Notes: generated from the letters alone by a model not told the origin. A stretch of 64,000 nucleotides of DNA from Glandiceps talaboti (GCF_964340395.1 NC_135567.1:2524109-2588108), one strand, 5' to 3'. Positions 1 through 10,937 are shown, numbered from the stretch's first letter. Program-made: numbers and translations.

Positions 1-650
1 GTTTTCCAGATTTTATGGCCCCGTCGTCTTCTCCATGACGTGAAAATCTCCATGATTTGATGTTGAAAACACGTTGCGAGATGACTTCTCATCGATGTCT
101 GCTCCCACATAAACTCTGTTGGTTCAAGTCCAAAACATTTGGCTGTTGCATTGGCCATAGCAAATAGTCCACAGTCATCACACCCTAATTGTTTGTGTAT
201 GCACGCACTGTATTTTTATACTTATCCCTTCATGAAATAGCAGACAGGCTACAGCCTTCTTTGCTCTTCTATCTAGCCCACACCCCATGGAATCATATAC
301 ATTCACTACGCCTTTGCTGCAGCAATATTGGATACTGTAACCCAGTGATTTTGGTCTATATTCAGTATTTGGATGAATTCTTGATCTGGTGTGATGATAG
401 CTGTGCCTGCCGTCATTACAAGGACATCCTGTAGACTGTCCATGTGTGGAAACTGCTGCTGAAATAGAGCTGGTGCGTGATTCATGACATGGTCAGTCAT
501 CCATTGTCCTGGTGTTTTAATGAGTTTTACAATACTTGGAATATCTTTCCCTAAACGTGCTCTGTCTCTGTCAATTCTCTTCTTCTTTTTAAGTTTGCAA
601 GTGAATGGCTCTGCTCAAGTATGAATCTTCTTGGTTCCTTTCTGAAGGGT
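1..650 (-). pseudogene. Ulp1/C48-like cysteine protease domain, broken
   Basis: Read on the minus strand from 650 down, a basic stretch containing KKKKRIDRDRARLGK leads into a protease domain. HWVTVSN carries the putative catalytic His (345-347). VYDS carries the acidic residue (292-294). A Gln lies at 193-195, and DDCGLFAMA holds the putative nucleophile Cys (171-173). This order and spacing fit the Ulp1/C48 (SUMO-protease-like) fold, which also occurs as a C-terminal domain of Ginger1 transposases. The frame is broken by an in-frame TGA at 615-617 and by shifts near 308-312 and 184-190. The domain runs off the window start. The same frame continues upstream into the 42-bp array at 670-2605, so array and protease were one reading frame. 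An integrase-type zinc domain lies further upstream on the same strand. Decay or sequencing error could explain the breaks. The family call is secure; the function of this copy is not. Confidence 0.8.
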
Positions 651-669
651 AGGGGACTGGGAAAATGTG

Positions 670-2605
670 GGTCTGCTGGAGTGATTGAAAGCTGACGGTC
701 TATCTTGGACTGGTCTGCTGTAGTGGTTGAAGGCTGGTTCTTTATCTGGGACTGGTCTGCTGTAGTGGTTGAAGGCTGGTTCTTTATCTGGGACTGGTCT
801 GCTGGAGTGGTTGAAGGCTGGTGCTCTATCTGGGACTGGTCTGCTGTAGTGGTTGAGGGCTGGTGCTCTATCTGGGACTGGTCTGCTGGAGTGGTTGAAG
901 GCTGGTGCTCTATCTTGGACTGGTCTGCTGGAGTGGTTGAAGGCTGGTGTTCTATCTGGGACTGGTCTGCTGTAGTGGTTGAAGGCTGGATCTTTATCTG
1001 GGACTGGTCTGCTGGAGTGGTTGAAGGCTGGTGCTCTATCTGGGACTGGTCTGCTGTAGTGGTTGAGGGCTGGTGCTCTATCTGGGACTGGTCTGCTGTA
1101 GTGGTTGAGGGCTGGTGCTCTATCTGGGACTGGTCTGCTGGAGTGGTTGAAGGCTGGTGCTCTATCTGGGACTGGTCTGCTGTAGTGGTTGAAGGCTGGT
1201 GCTCTATTTAGGACTGGTCTGCTGTAGTGGTTGAAGGCTGGTGTTCTATCTGAGACTGGTCTGCTGGACTGGTTGAAGGCTGGTGCTCTATCTAGGACTG
1301 GTCTGTTGTAGTGGTTGAAGGCTGGTGCTCTATCTGGGACTGGTCTACTGTAGTGGTTGAAGGCTGGTGCTCTATCTTGGACTGGTCTGCTGTAGTGGTT
1401 GAAGGCTGGTGCTCTATCTAGGACTGGTCTGCTGTAGTGGTTGAAGGCTGGTGTTCTATCTGAGACTGGTCTGCTGGACTGGTTGAAGGCTGGTGCTCTA
1501 TCTAGGACTGGTCTGCTGTAGTGGTTGAAGGCTGGTGCTCTATCTGGGACTGGTCTGCTGGAGTGGTTGAAGGCTGGTGCTCTATCTTGGACTGGTCTGC
1601 TGGAGTGGTCGAAGGCTGGTGTTCTATCTGAGACTGGTCTGCTGGACTGGTTGAAGGCTGGTGCTCTATCTAGGACTGGTCTGTTGTAGTGGTTGAAGGC
1701 TGGTGCTCTATCTGGGACTGGTCTACTGTAGTGGTTGAAGGCTGGTGCTCTATCTAGGACTGGTCTGCTGTAGTGGTTGAAGGCTGGTGTTCTATCTGAG
1801 ACTGGTCTGCTGGACTGGTTGAAGGCTGGTGCTCTATCTAGGACTGGTCTGTTGTAGTGGTTGAAGGCTGGTGCTCTATCTGGGACTGGTCTACTGTAGT
1901 GGTTGAAGGCTGGTGCTCTATCTAGGACTGGTCTGCTGTAGTGGTTGAAGGTTGGTGCTCTATCTTGGACTGGTCTGCTGTAGTGGTTGAAGGCTGGTGC
2001 TCTATCTTGGACTGGTCTGCTGTAGTGGCTGAAGGCTGGTGCTCTATCTAGGACTGGTCTGCTGTAGTGGTTGAAGGCTGGTGTTCTATCTGAGACTGGT
2101 CTGCTGGACTGGTTGAAGGCTGGTGCTCTATCTAGGACTGGTCTGCTGTAGTGGTTGAAGGCTGGTGCTCTATCTGGGACTGGTCTGCTGGAGTGGGTGA
2201 AGGCTGGTGCTCTATCTTGGACTGGTCTGCTGGAGTGGTTGAAGGCTGGTGTTCTATCTGGGACTGGTCTGCTGTAGTGGTTGAAGGCTGGTGCTCTATC
2301 TAGGACTGGTCTGCTGTAGTGGTTGAAAGCTGGTGCTCTATCTGGGACTGGTCTGCTGGAATAGTTGAAGGCTGGTTCTCTGAGACTGGTCTGCTGGAGT
2401 TGTTGAAAGCTGGTGCTCTATCTGGGACTGGTCTGCTGGAATGGTTGAAAGGTGGTTCACTATCTGGGACTGGTCTGCTGGAGTGGTTGAAAGCTGGTGC
2501 TCTATCTGGGACTGGTCTGCTGTAGTGATTGAAGGCCGGTGCTCTATCTGGGACTGGTCTGCTGGAGTGGTTCAAGAACGGTGCTCTATCTGGGACTGGT
2601 CTGCT
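670..2605 (-). repeat. 42-bp (14-residue) coding-phase minisatellite, about 46 units
   Basis: The 42-bp unit, containing ggactggtctgctgtagtgg, is repeated about 46 times. On the minus strand each unit reads as DRAPAFNHYSRPVP-like 14-residue repeats, rich in Pro, Arg and Asn. The junction codon varies (CTA, CCA, TCA, CAA) but is never a stop. I find this frame open from about 2375 down to the TGA at 615-617, and it is the frame of the downstream Ulp1-like domain. A 4-bp deletion near 2378 shifts the frame of the uppermost units. Marker variants (tgagactggt followed by tggactgg) recur at offsets of 210, 168, 168 and 294 bp, all multiples of 42, which shows block duplication. The plus strand is also open over 705-1211 (WDWSAVVVEGW repeats), but many later units carry TAG in that frame. 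Confidence 0.9.
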
Positions 2606-2660
2606 GGAGGTTGATTATTGATTGATGTGTACGGTTTCAAGTGGGAATATGCAACACCTA

Positions 2661-3930
2661 TGGATATAGGCCAACTAAATCGATTCCAAGCATATACCAT
2701 CGAGCTTTAATCGGAATAGGTTTCAGTTCAGGAACACAAATTTTTATTTTCTCAAACCTCTGACACTTACCACAACTCTTGATCTAATAAAATATAACAA
2801 CGTTCAGAACAACATTATAGAGAATATTGACTATATTATATAATATATGATTATTATTTTTCAATTCTTTACAAACATAATGTGCATCAAAGTATTATAG
2901 ACATATAATGTATGAATTTTGGAAGTGGAAAACTCTGGAGTACTCTGGAGGGGATACTATTTTACAGGTCTCAGCATGGCTATGATGGTAAACGGGCTAT
3001 GTATGACAGAGATATTATAACTTCAGACATCAGACTATGGACAACTGAACCTGTTACAAACACTGAAACAGGGACAGTAAACAAGCAAATTGGATTTATT
3101 ACACTTGGCTCAGAATGTTAAAACAGAAGAGACTTGTAGTTCACACCATGGTTTGATAAGAACAGATTTATTGCCTTTTTATGTGTACATGAAATACCAG
3201 GGGAACTGTAAATTTATGTAAAGTGGCCATAAAACTGTTCTTATCAAATGATGGAATGTAATACTTGTCTGTACTTCCAACATGCTGAGCCAAAAGTTAT
3301 TAATCTATTTCAGTTGTTTACTTTCCGTTTGTAACAGGCTCCGTTCGTCCATGGTCTGATGTCTGAAGTTGTATTTTTCAGCTGAATACAAGCATCATGT
3401 GTATCAAAGCATATATTTACCAACATGTTTAACACTTTCCATTCTGAAAAAGTATGGATTTTGGAAGTGCCAAACTTAGTACTCAGGGGGGGAGGGGGAT
3501 ACTATTTTACTGGTCTCAGCATGGCTGTTGCAGTGAATATGATGGGAAACAGGCTATGTATGACAGAGTTATTATTGTTCAGTTGACTACAAGCATCATG
3601 TGTATCAAAGTATAGATAAATTTACCAAGATATTTACTGTTTTCTCTTGTGAAAATTTATGAAATTTTAATGTACTAAGTACTTTAGGGTGATACTATTT
3701 TACAGGACCATTATCTAACTAAATAATCATACTTACCAATTGTTGCATGTCACTTGAGATGGTCTTCCAATAAAACCTGGATGAAATCTTCTTCACAGTC
3801 TTTGTTGATGCCGAGATGGCCGACATTGGAGAAACATGACATTGTTTGAAAACTTCCTCCCTTTCTTGTTGGGTTAGTAACACTTGCTTAGAACCAACAC
3901 CATCCTTTCCAATGAAGAAGAATGTCTTGC
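2661..3930 (-). pseudogene. Integrase/transposase zinc-binding domain and DDE start, two exons, truncated (Ginger1/gypsy type)
   Basis: The upstream exon, 3930-3737, starts after a cttccag acceptor. It encodes a segment with LLTQQEREEVFKQCHV and RFYWKTISSDMQQL, then a GTAAGT donor. The second exon starts at 2783 after tattag and encodes IKSCGKCQRFEKIK, then WYMLGIDLVG. Together these give the HHCC integrase zinc finger and the first catalytic Asp of a DDE core. The intron (2784-3736) is phase 0 and rejoins the motif exactly. The second His of the finger is seen only in another frame (GHLGI), flanked by two compensating single-base shifts. A TAG at 2658-2660 follows the DDE start, and the rest of the catalytic core is absent: the 42-bp array begins almost at once. 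With a Ulp1-like domain downstream on the same strand, a Ginger1 DNA transposon or a domesticated relative is the best reading. A gypsy integrase alone would not explain the protease. Confidence 0.75.
3013..3375. repeat. Fold-back inverted repeat inside the integrase intron
   Basis: The left arm (about 3013-3165) and the right arm (about 3228-3375) are imperfect reverse complements. Matching pieces include cttcagacatcagac, cctgttacaaac, ttggctcag and tttgataagaaca. The loop is about 60 bp. The surrounding intron also has three direct copies of a module containing gatactattttac (near 2950, 3507 and 3690). The first two continue with tctcagcatggct. It looks like a MITE-type insertion. Confidence 0.7.
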
Positions 3931-4709
3931 CTGGAAGACACAAGGTTTTAAAAAATGAACATTAAACTAAAAAAATGTGATTTTGTCATCAAATCTTGGT
4001 ATGAACATAGATCTAAAGAAAGTAATTTCACTTATGTCAGAGTTGAGTTGAGGAAATAATCAGCATACCAGTGTTTGTAGTTTATTTAGTTACAATTAAC
4101 TTGACTTTCACTAATAATTTGAAAGTAATCAATCCAAAATGCCCCCCCCCCCCCCCCCCCCGCAGTGTGGCATAGACATTCACTGGTAAAAAAGTCAAAA
4201 ATGATACTAAACACTTCCGGCACTTGTGAAATGACCCAATATATGTTATCAATTTCACTTCGCACATCAGTCGTCTGCTATGAAATATTTCAGTAAACCA
4301 CACAAAAAAATCCTACTGAACACTAATTGTACGCAATTACGTGATGTTGAGAACGAGCTGCATTTATTTGCAGATTAATTATGTGACGCCATCTGACTTG
4401 CACATGTAAAAGGGGACGGGTTCCCCCAGTCACCCCATTACTTTTCCGAGTACATTCACATTCAGTGAAAAACTTCAAGATGGAAATATCGTAAAATTAA
4501 AACCCGAGGACAAGTACCTAAAACGTAGACATCAATAGCAACTTTTACACAAACCATATATTCACAGATACATGTACCTCCAATGCTCACAGTGTTTGAA
4601 CTTTTATGGCTGTGATGCTCGCATGTTGGCCTAACTGTACCGTTAAAACTTATAATCGAGAGTTAATACAAAGGAAATCCACAAAATCTGAAGAGAATAT
4701 TTACGCAAA
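3931..4709. other. No gene recognised; poly-C tract
   Basis: I see no supported coding sequence here. A homopolymer of C runs at about 4142-4161. An expected upstream (N-terminal) exon of the integrase gene could lie here, but I could not identify one. Confidence 0.4.
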
Positions 4710-4975
4710 TTACAGTGCTATCTCGGCAACAACTTCTTTGATAGCCGTTTCCATAAATACGGTGGCGAAGACATCGTGTGCTCTAACATAAGGTATCTTT
4801 TCAGATAACGAAAACATATTTCACATGTGTTAAATTTTGGGAAATACGGTGGTTGAAATAGCAAATTAACCTCTTGTTCTCCTAATATTTCGCGTAAGTT
4901 TGGCTCTGCAATTCGACGGTGAGGAAAACCCAAAAGTAGCAACATTTTGAAACGGGTAGTACGCTGACATCTCAA
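4710..4975 (-). pseudogene. Tc1/mariner-like (DDE_3) transposase C-terminal fragment
   Basis: The minus-strand reading contains LREILGEQEVNLLFQPPYFP followed by KFNTCEICFRYLKRYL. This is the conserved block of Tc1/mariner-type DDE_3 transposases in which LPPYSP-x-x-N-x-x-E precedes the final catalytic acid. The expected DNA-x-x-H block just before it is degenerate (LLGFPHRR). Near 4780 the frame shifts: the downstream frame reads FMETAIKEVVAEIAL and stops at 4710-4712. The N-terminal two thirds of a transposase (DNA-binding domain and the first two acids) are missing. This is a dead fragment of a cut-and-paste transposon and is probably unrelated to the integrase pieces on its left. Confidence 0.7.
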
Positions 4976-5858
4976 TCACATTTTCATTGTGACCTTGGCC
5001 ATTTGCGTTACCATTGGAGAAATTCTAGCGATTGCTTCCAGTTAAACATCGGAACAGAAAAAGGTACAAAAACAGAGGAAAGAACCCCAAAATCACAGTA
5101 CATGCTACAGTTATTGCAGTTAGTATAAGACATGGTTTGAGTGAACCACGTAAATGTTACATGGAAGGCCGATTCATTGAAGGGATGATGCGGTGTGGTA
5201 CATCAATCATAATAACAATATTTATGGTTCGTTGCCGACTTCAATGTTTTTTTTATACATTGGTGGTTCTGAATAAAGATTAGCAAGCTCACCAAGTAAT
5301 ACACTGGTTGAGGGCGCTTACACCGGCGTAAAGCATTCACACCTACAACTTAGTACAAGCTAATCCTTGCCTCCGGAGGATCTGTGGAGCTGAATCTACA
5401 AAAACCTCTGCAGTAAAATAATCCAAAGACCATTCACACACGTACATTAGTTTTGATTCAGCACTGCAAAAATGTTCATGAAATTGGTCATTTACAATTG
5501 GCAACGGTATTTAGAAATACAAATACCCTTTGGCATAATGGTACGGTCGATTTGACGTACATTGAGCGATGCGAGATAAACTTGGGGTCAGGTCACAGGT
5601 CAAAGATCACTTTGTTAGTGTAAGAATAGTGTATGCACAGGCATTTTTTAAAGGCATTCTAGCATCCTGACAGAACTGCAAAGGTGTAATTTTCAGTGAT
5701 GAATGCTGAATGTACACAAAATGCGACAATCTTCTGTTTGAAACGCTCAACATGCATTGTATGGTTCGAAACCGGGCCAGGGCCCCCTGGCCAAACAATG
5801 ACAAAACGTTTTGGCTAGCGAACGCACCCTTGCTTACACATTACACGTTTGAAAGGTA
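4976..5858. other. No gene recognised
   Basis: The only open frames are short (83 codons or fewer, for example 5032-5283 plus and 5607-5804 minus). None shows a known motif, splice context or repeat. This is the left flank of the LTR element that begins at 5859. Confidence 0.4.
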
Positions 5859-6020
5859 TGTAGAGAACCAGCTTACCGTAAAACGTCTGGTAGTGGTTTT
5901 CCATGAAGAGTAGGAACAAACAATAAAGATAATACACTCTGTAACAATATAGGTATACATCTTGATCATCAGCAGTCTTCTTGCACACTGGGTTCGGCTG
6001 ATCCGGTGGCGCTGTTGACA
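5859..6020 (-). repeat. 3' LTR (162 bp)
   Basis: It starts with tgtagagaaccagc and ends with gcgctgttgaca on the plus strand, so it is TG...CA in both orientations. It matches 10938-11099 over the full length with about four substitutions. Outer flank: gaaaggta. Confidence 0.88.
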
Positions 6021-6897
6021 GTGGCCCCCCTGAAGTGGGTGTTCCTTGAAGTTGATCCCTGTTTGGTCTGGGATGTCAACTCCCCAGTAAACACTTTGCT
6101 GATGATTTTGCGGTTCAGTGCCCCTCCCCTCAGTTAGCCCCATGAGTGCGGGATTACAAGTGAGCTCTTCTACTTGGGATCCATATTCTTAAACTGAGTC
6201 TGTTGTTGCAGACTCAGTTCACCCGAGATGGCTACCAATATTCGCCAGGGTAGAAGAGTAGCTGGTGAGCTAGGGGATTCGGGGAGTATTGGTCTGGCAT
6301 GAACCATCCCATTCATCTTGTCACCTTGGTAAACAGGACGCTGTACTCTGGGGACAGTTTGGTGTTTTGTGGGATTTTTCCCGTTAACTTGTTGCAAACA
6401 AACTGCCACAAGTCTGTGATTGGAAGGCCTTCACTGCAGATGGGTCTTTCCCAGGGTGGCCTTCTCCCATAGTTGTTCTGGGATGTTCTTGCTGAAGGAA
6501 TGGAGCTTCAGTTTCCTGGTCCAGCTATTACATCCTGGGATGGGGCATGGAGATGAACAACTGGGATGGCCTTCATGTGATGTTGCCATGGTGACTTGTC
6601 TGGTTGGTAGTCAGCTCAGTGGTGGTCTGGTGTCATCTCCTTTGCTGGACTTTCCACTACCCGGTTCACAGGTTTCTATGGACTCCATTCTCCCTTTTCT
6701 TTTGTTGGCTGCCACTGTTACTTGGTCTGATAGTTACTGGGGCTGGGACCATTTTGGGACGGACATCGACCACCAGTCCCTCGTCAGTGATGTTTGCTGT
6801 TCTGGTTGAAGAGTTTCCTTGGTTGCTGCTGGCATTTGCTCTTATAGTTACCAGAGTTGAGTCTGTTTTGGTGCGGACATCAACTACCAGTCCCTCG
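6021..6897 (-). other. Degenerate 3' interior of the LTR element
   Basis: This stretch holds a partial tandem duplication of about 116-bp period (6731-6812 and 6847-6930, sharing accagtccctcgtcagtga). In broken minus-strand frames there is a Cys-containing relic (CPIPGC then RKLKLHSFSKNIPEQLWE). Near the LTR a short open segment ends within it. I recognise no catalytic domain. The deletion of pol probably lies at the 6900-6950 boundary. Confidence 0.55.
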
Positions 6898-7686
6898 TCA
6901 GTGACATTGGCTGTTCTGGTTCAAGAGGGGCGGGGGGGGGGGGGGTGGCCTCCTGGCTTTTCCTCTTTTCTGGTATCTGTTAGGATCCAGAGGGTGTGGA
7001 AATTTACTTAAATGCCAGGTGTCATCGTCCATGATTAATGGGATGTACTCATGCGCCATTACTTGTAGACCTCCTATGGGTTTCAGTACATAGTCGAATA
7101 TGTCTTTATCGATATCACATTGTACTCGGACCACATGGTTGGGTGGGACTTCTGTTCTTTCCCTCAAAGACACCTTGGCTATTTTGGGAGGGTCCCTACC
7201 ATGATAACCATTGCCATAGGTCATGTCCAAAGTTTCTTGCCCAAGAACTAACTGGCTCTTATCCATGTCTACCTGGACTTTGTTGGTTCTCAGGAAATCC
7301 AGTCCCAGAAGCATATCATCCTCAATGGGAGCTACCTAAATGTTCTGTAGGAATTTCGCTCCCCCTAATTGAAGGTGGACAGGTCCTATGATAATGCCTT
7401 TCATGTCTAGATTCCGGCCAGCTGTGTGCATGATTACCGTTTTGAGTATTATCAGTTTGTCATGTAAGCTTTTGTAGAGTTGGTCTGAGACGAGGGTAAC
7501 TTCTGCTGCAGTATTAACTATGGCATTCACCTGGTGTCCTTGAATTTTAATAGGCACAGTGCACATGGAAGATGACTTGAGTTGGTATATAGTGACTTCT
7601 TCCTGCTCACTGTTTGCAGTTGTGTTCATCGCAGAAGGTTTTCCTGACGAGCATGTAACATACCGTAAAAGGGTGGTGTGGTACAT
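6898..7686 (-). pseudogene. Retropepsin-like aspartic protease, active site altered
   Basis: The minus-strand frame reads VPIKIQGHQVNAIVNTAAEV, where family members carry an Asp-Thr-Gly/Ala active site. Here the Asp codon is Asn and the next conserved Gly is Ala (7504-7521), so cleavage activity should be lost. An in-frame TAG at 7334-7336 interrupts the domain, after which the same frame continues with MLLGLDFLRTNKVQVDM, the conserved C-terminal block. The remaining residues run to a polyproline tail encoded by a G/C homopolymer (6932-6945). A reverse transcriptase would normally follow but does not. Confidence 0.8.
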
Positions 7687-7792
7687 TGCTTTTCTAGTAG
7701 GGTTTGGTCCAATTTGTCGGTGTCCAGGTTATCTGTCCGGTTGCTGAGGCCTGTGGGATTGAGGGTCGGTGTTAGGCCTCTGTCTCCGACCC

Positions 7793-8010
7793 CTACTTGT
7801 TTAAATCTGGTGCAAAGGTCACTCTATTGGTTTTGGGGTCGAGCTGTGGGCAGTCCCTCCTGAAGTGTCTGGGTCTACCACACTGGTAACAGTTTCGGTT
7901 TGGTGATGGTGACCGGCTCCTGGACCTTCGTGGGTTGTTATTGTCTTCATCTGTGAGATAATTCCATCTAGGGCAGACTGTATTGTTTGTAATTGGCCCT
8001 TCAGGTTCAA
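7793..8010 (-). pseudogene. gag C-terminus: short helical segment and CCHC zinc knuckle
   Basis: At 8010 the minus strand reads NLKGQLQTIQSALDGIISQM, a heptad-like helical segment. In a neighbouring frame an Arg/Ser-rich stretch (RRSRSRSPSPNRN) precedes CYQCGRPRHFRRDC (7891-7850), a textbook C-x2-C-x4-H-x4-C nucleocapsid knuckle that binds RNA. The frame closes at 7793-7795. The frame change relative to gag and to the protease shows further small indels, although a programmed shift is possible in this group. Confidence 0.8.
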
Positions 8011-8124
8011 AACCTCATCCTCCAGAGATTTTTTTTCTGTATAGGAGAGTTGTGTGGATACGTACCTGTGGCCTGTTAAATGAGATGGTGGCGGTGGTCT
8101 ATTTGATTGGAGACGGGTGGCTGC

Positions 8125-9892
8125 TCATACCCGTGGTTGGCTGTGGTCGTCGCTGTCGTCAACATCTGTGATGACTTGGCGAATCTCCCGTGAGCACGGG
8201 GACTTGCCAAAGATTGCCTGGTTATTGTGCTTAAACCATCTGATTTTATCAATTGCACTGTCTATTGTGGCTGGTCGTTGATTAGCCGCATATTGTCCGG
8301 CCTCCTTATCCAAGCAGCCTTGACAGAATGATAGTAAGGCCTGTCCATTCATATGCTCATCATTGAAATTATCGAAGCCATGTGTTGCCTGTGTTAGTAG
8401 TCTGTCTGCCCAGTCACGGAGCGTCTCATCAGACCACTGTTTTGCTTGATAACATTCAACCAGGGCAGTTTCTGGTAGTTCTTGAAAATCGAAACGGCGT
8501 TCCAGTTGTTTGACTAGGTTGTGGTATTCAATATCTTGATGTCGATCTCGGATAAGAGTGTAGTAATCAATAGCTTTGCCATCTAAGAACCAACACATGT
8601 TGTCTCTCGCCTCCTGGATTGTCCACTGATTGGAGTGTGCATACTGCTCGTATCGGGTTATAAAACTCCGCCATGTACTATCTCCTGAGTAAATCAAGTT
8701 CTTGGGGACATAGGGATGATGTGGTGGTTGGCTGTATCCCCTTCTATCTGAAGCACTGACTCCCTGGTCCCAGGTGTGTTGCTGACTTGTCGGTGTTGGG
8801 AGAGTGGTGGTGGTACTGCTCACTCCTACATGGGGAGATGGCCCTTGTACACATGGTGTTGGCACTGGTGTGTGTGCTGTAGGCATTGGTTGTTCCTGCT
8901 TAAACTGAGTTGCACCTGTCAACACTCGTTGGTCTGGTTGTTGGCCCATAGTTGATGACACTAAAGGCTGTGAGACTGTTGGTGGTCCATATGATTGCAT
9001 GGGATGAGGCTGGTAGTATGGTGGTACCATGGGGTATGGTGGGTATTGGTATGGTGATGTTGGCTGCTGATGGTATGCCAGATAAGGCATTGCCGGTGGG
9101 TAGTACCCCATGATAGGTGGTTGGTATCCTGACTGCCCCATTGTATAGCTGGCTGGTGGTGGCTGTTGGTATCCAGCTGGTTGGTAGTACCCCATGGACG
9201 GTGCCTGGTAGCCTGGTTGTGTCACTGGTATGTTTGCAGCTGGTGGTGACTGGCGATATGCAGGTTGTGATGGACCAGGTGGTGGTACCTGATACCCCCA
9301 CGAGGGTGGGTAGTACCCCATTGGCGGTGGTTGAGTCTCTGGTGGTGGCATCGGTTGGCCTGTCATTTGCAGATGAGGCCCAGATGGTGGTGTCTGGTGC
9401 ACAACTGGTGTTTGTGGTGCTGGATGCTCAGCTGGTGGGGTGTCATGGGATGGTGGTGACTTCCCTTTGTTTGCCTTTGGTCTTGTACCCCCATAGACTG
9501 AGTTGGCAGCAGCTTGATCAATAACTTCTACCCCCATAGACTGAGTTGGCAGCAGCTTGATCAATAACTTCTCCCATCCTTGCATTGAAGTGGTCTTGCT
9601 GTGGTGTGGTATCAGTGCTAGTGGGACTACCACCACTAGCTCCCCCTCCCTCCTCTATGTCAGTAGGACCTTCAGGGGTATGGTCGGGAGTAGTCAGTGG
9701 AATTGGTGTGAACCTAACTTTGTCCCAAAATTCCTTCGACGGTTTAGAATGCAAAATTGCTGTTATAAGTTCTTGAGTTAGGTGCTTGTGCCTCTCACGG
9801 AGATCAATTATTGACTTAGCTGTTGCAGGGTCTATTCCTTTTATAGTCATTAACTCATCTTTAGTACAGTTCTGTATATCTATTACATCCAT
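8125..9892 (-). pseudogene. gag: gag polyprotein with N-terminal helix-hairpin-helix, interrupted
   Basis: The ATG at 9892 opens a frame whose first 45 residues include IKGIDPATAKSIIDLRE, a helix-hairpin-helix signature more typical of DNA-binding proteins. A linker follows, then a long Pro/Gln/Tyr-rich tract (9480-8800), then a retrotransposon gag core with YSGDSTWRSFITRYEQYA, WFLDGKAIDYYTLI and LERRFDFQELPE. A 43-bp tandem duplication (9487-9529 and 9530-9572) shifts the frame. The N-terminal reading frame ends in the duplicate at 9518, and the rest continues in another frame down to a stop at 8125. Gag would form the particle and bind the element's RNA. Whether the duplication is real or an assembly artefact is open. 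Confidence 0.8.
9487..9572 (-). repeat. 43-bp tandem duplication breaking gag
   Basis: Two identical 43-bp units, each beginning acccccatagactgagttgg, lie end to end. The length is not a multiple of three. Both encode the same peptide (VIDQAAANSVYGG), one in each of the two gag frames. Confidence 0.92.
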
Positions 9893-10937
9893 ATTGACAA
9901 AGACTACTAAAGTTAAACTCCAACCCTATTGGAGTTTAAATCTGTTATAATATTTATAGGATTGACTCAAAAAAATTTAATTGTGTGAAATTGTTTTCCC
10001 CTAAACCGTGTTTGCTCGGGTAGAAAGGGTATTACAATTATTGGAAGCCTTATTTATATTTATATTGAAATAATAATACTGTTTAAAACTACAATGAGTT
10101 TTGAAACAGATAACTGGATAGTGTTGTATATACTTAAAGTGTAATCAAATGGGACTGTAAATATGCTCCAACTATATTAATAGTGTTTAGTGAAGCTATA
10201 TCTAAAATCCCCCAAAAATTAAAGTTTGAGCCTGTACGGAGTTTGAGTGGGCGGGTGCTATGCACGTTTAAGTTTACTAATACTAACATAACGATAGATC
10301 GGTAGATTATTCGTGACACCGCGGATATAGCAAACGAACATATGTTTGTAAATATCAGTTCGTACAGGTCAGGTGACACTTTCAATAGATGGAAATTACT
10401 TGAATAATTAAAGACGGCTAAAAGGTGACAGATCTTCCTATTGTTATGCAGTTTCACAGTTATGAGATGTTGGGTTTTGAAAGTACCATAACAATGTAAG
10501 TTCGGTTTACAAATACTGTTTCTTTCAAAAATTAATATAAAACGCTGAGCTACACGTAGTAGATTGCGTGTTAGTCCAGGTTTAGGTCTGTGCGATATCG
10601 ATGTTACTAAAAGTGCAAGTACTTGATTTGAACTATAATGTTGCACAGATGTAAATAATTCGAAAATACAAAATACTTGTGAGTGTACAGTTGAAATAAA
10701 CATGTTGAATTCGTGATAATGACAATTACAAAAAATTGTAATTGCACGTATAAGAACGTGTTACAATTGGTTGCAAAAATTATTGAATCACGATATCGAA
10801 CGTGGTACAATTATTGTGTAACTAAGTTATTACAAAGTTGTCGGCTGACAGGAACTTGCGTGGCACGGCAAAATCGAAAAAAGTAAAACACACAAAAAGC
10901 ATTTGCCACACACAAATTCTATTACTGACTATGCCAA
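9893..10937 (-). other. Leader region of the LTR element
   Basis: This AT-rich stretch lies between the 5' LTR and the gag ATG. A minus-strand frame of 189 codons (10703-10134) is open but has no recognisable motif and AT-driven composition. I treat it as untranslated leader. Confidence 0.5.

Noticed and set aside
705-1211. Plus-strand 168-codon frame of WDWSAVVVEGW repeats
   Set aside because: It is the antisense side of the array that is in frame with the minus-strand protease, and most later units carry TAG in this frame.
4142-4161. Poly-C tract as a regulatory or G-quadruplex element
   Set aside because: Homopolymer runs of this kind (also at 6932, 33109 and 25643) are common slippage products, with nothing around them to suggest function.
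5032-5283. 83-codon plus-strand frame
   Set aside because: Low complexity basic start and no family resemblance; no supporting signals.
10134-10703. 189-codon minus-strand frame as an LTR-element accessory gene
   Set aside because: AT-biased, no motif, lies in the leader before gag, and a plausible alternative is chance openness.
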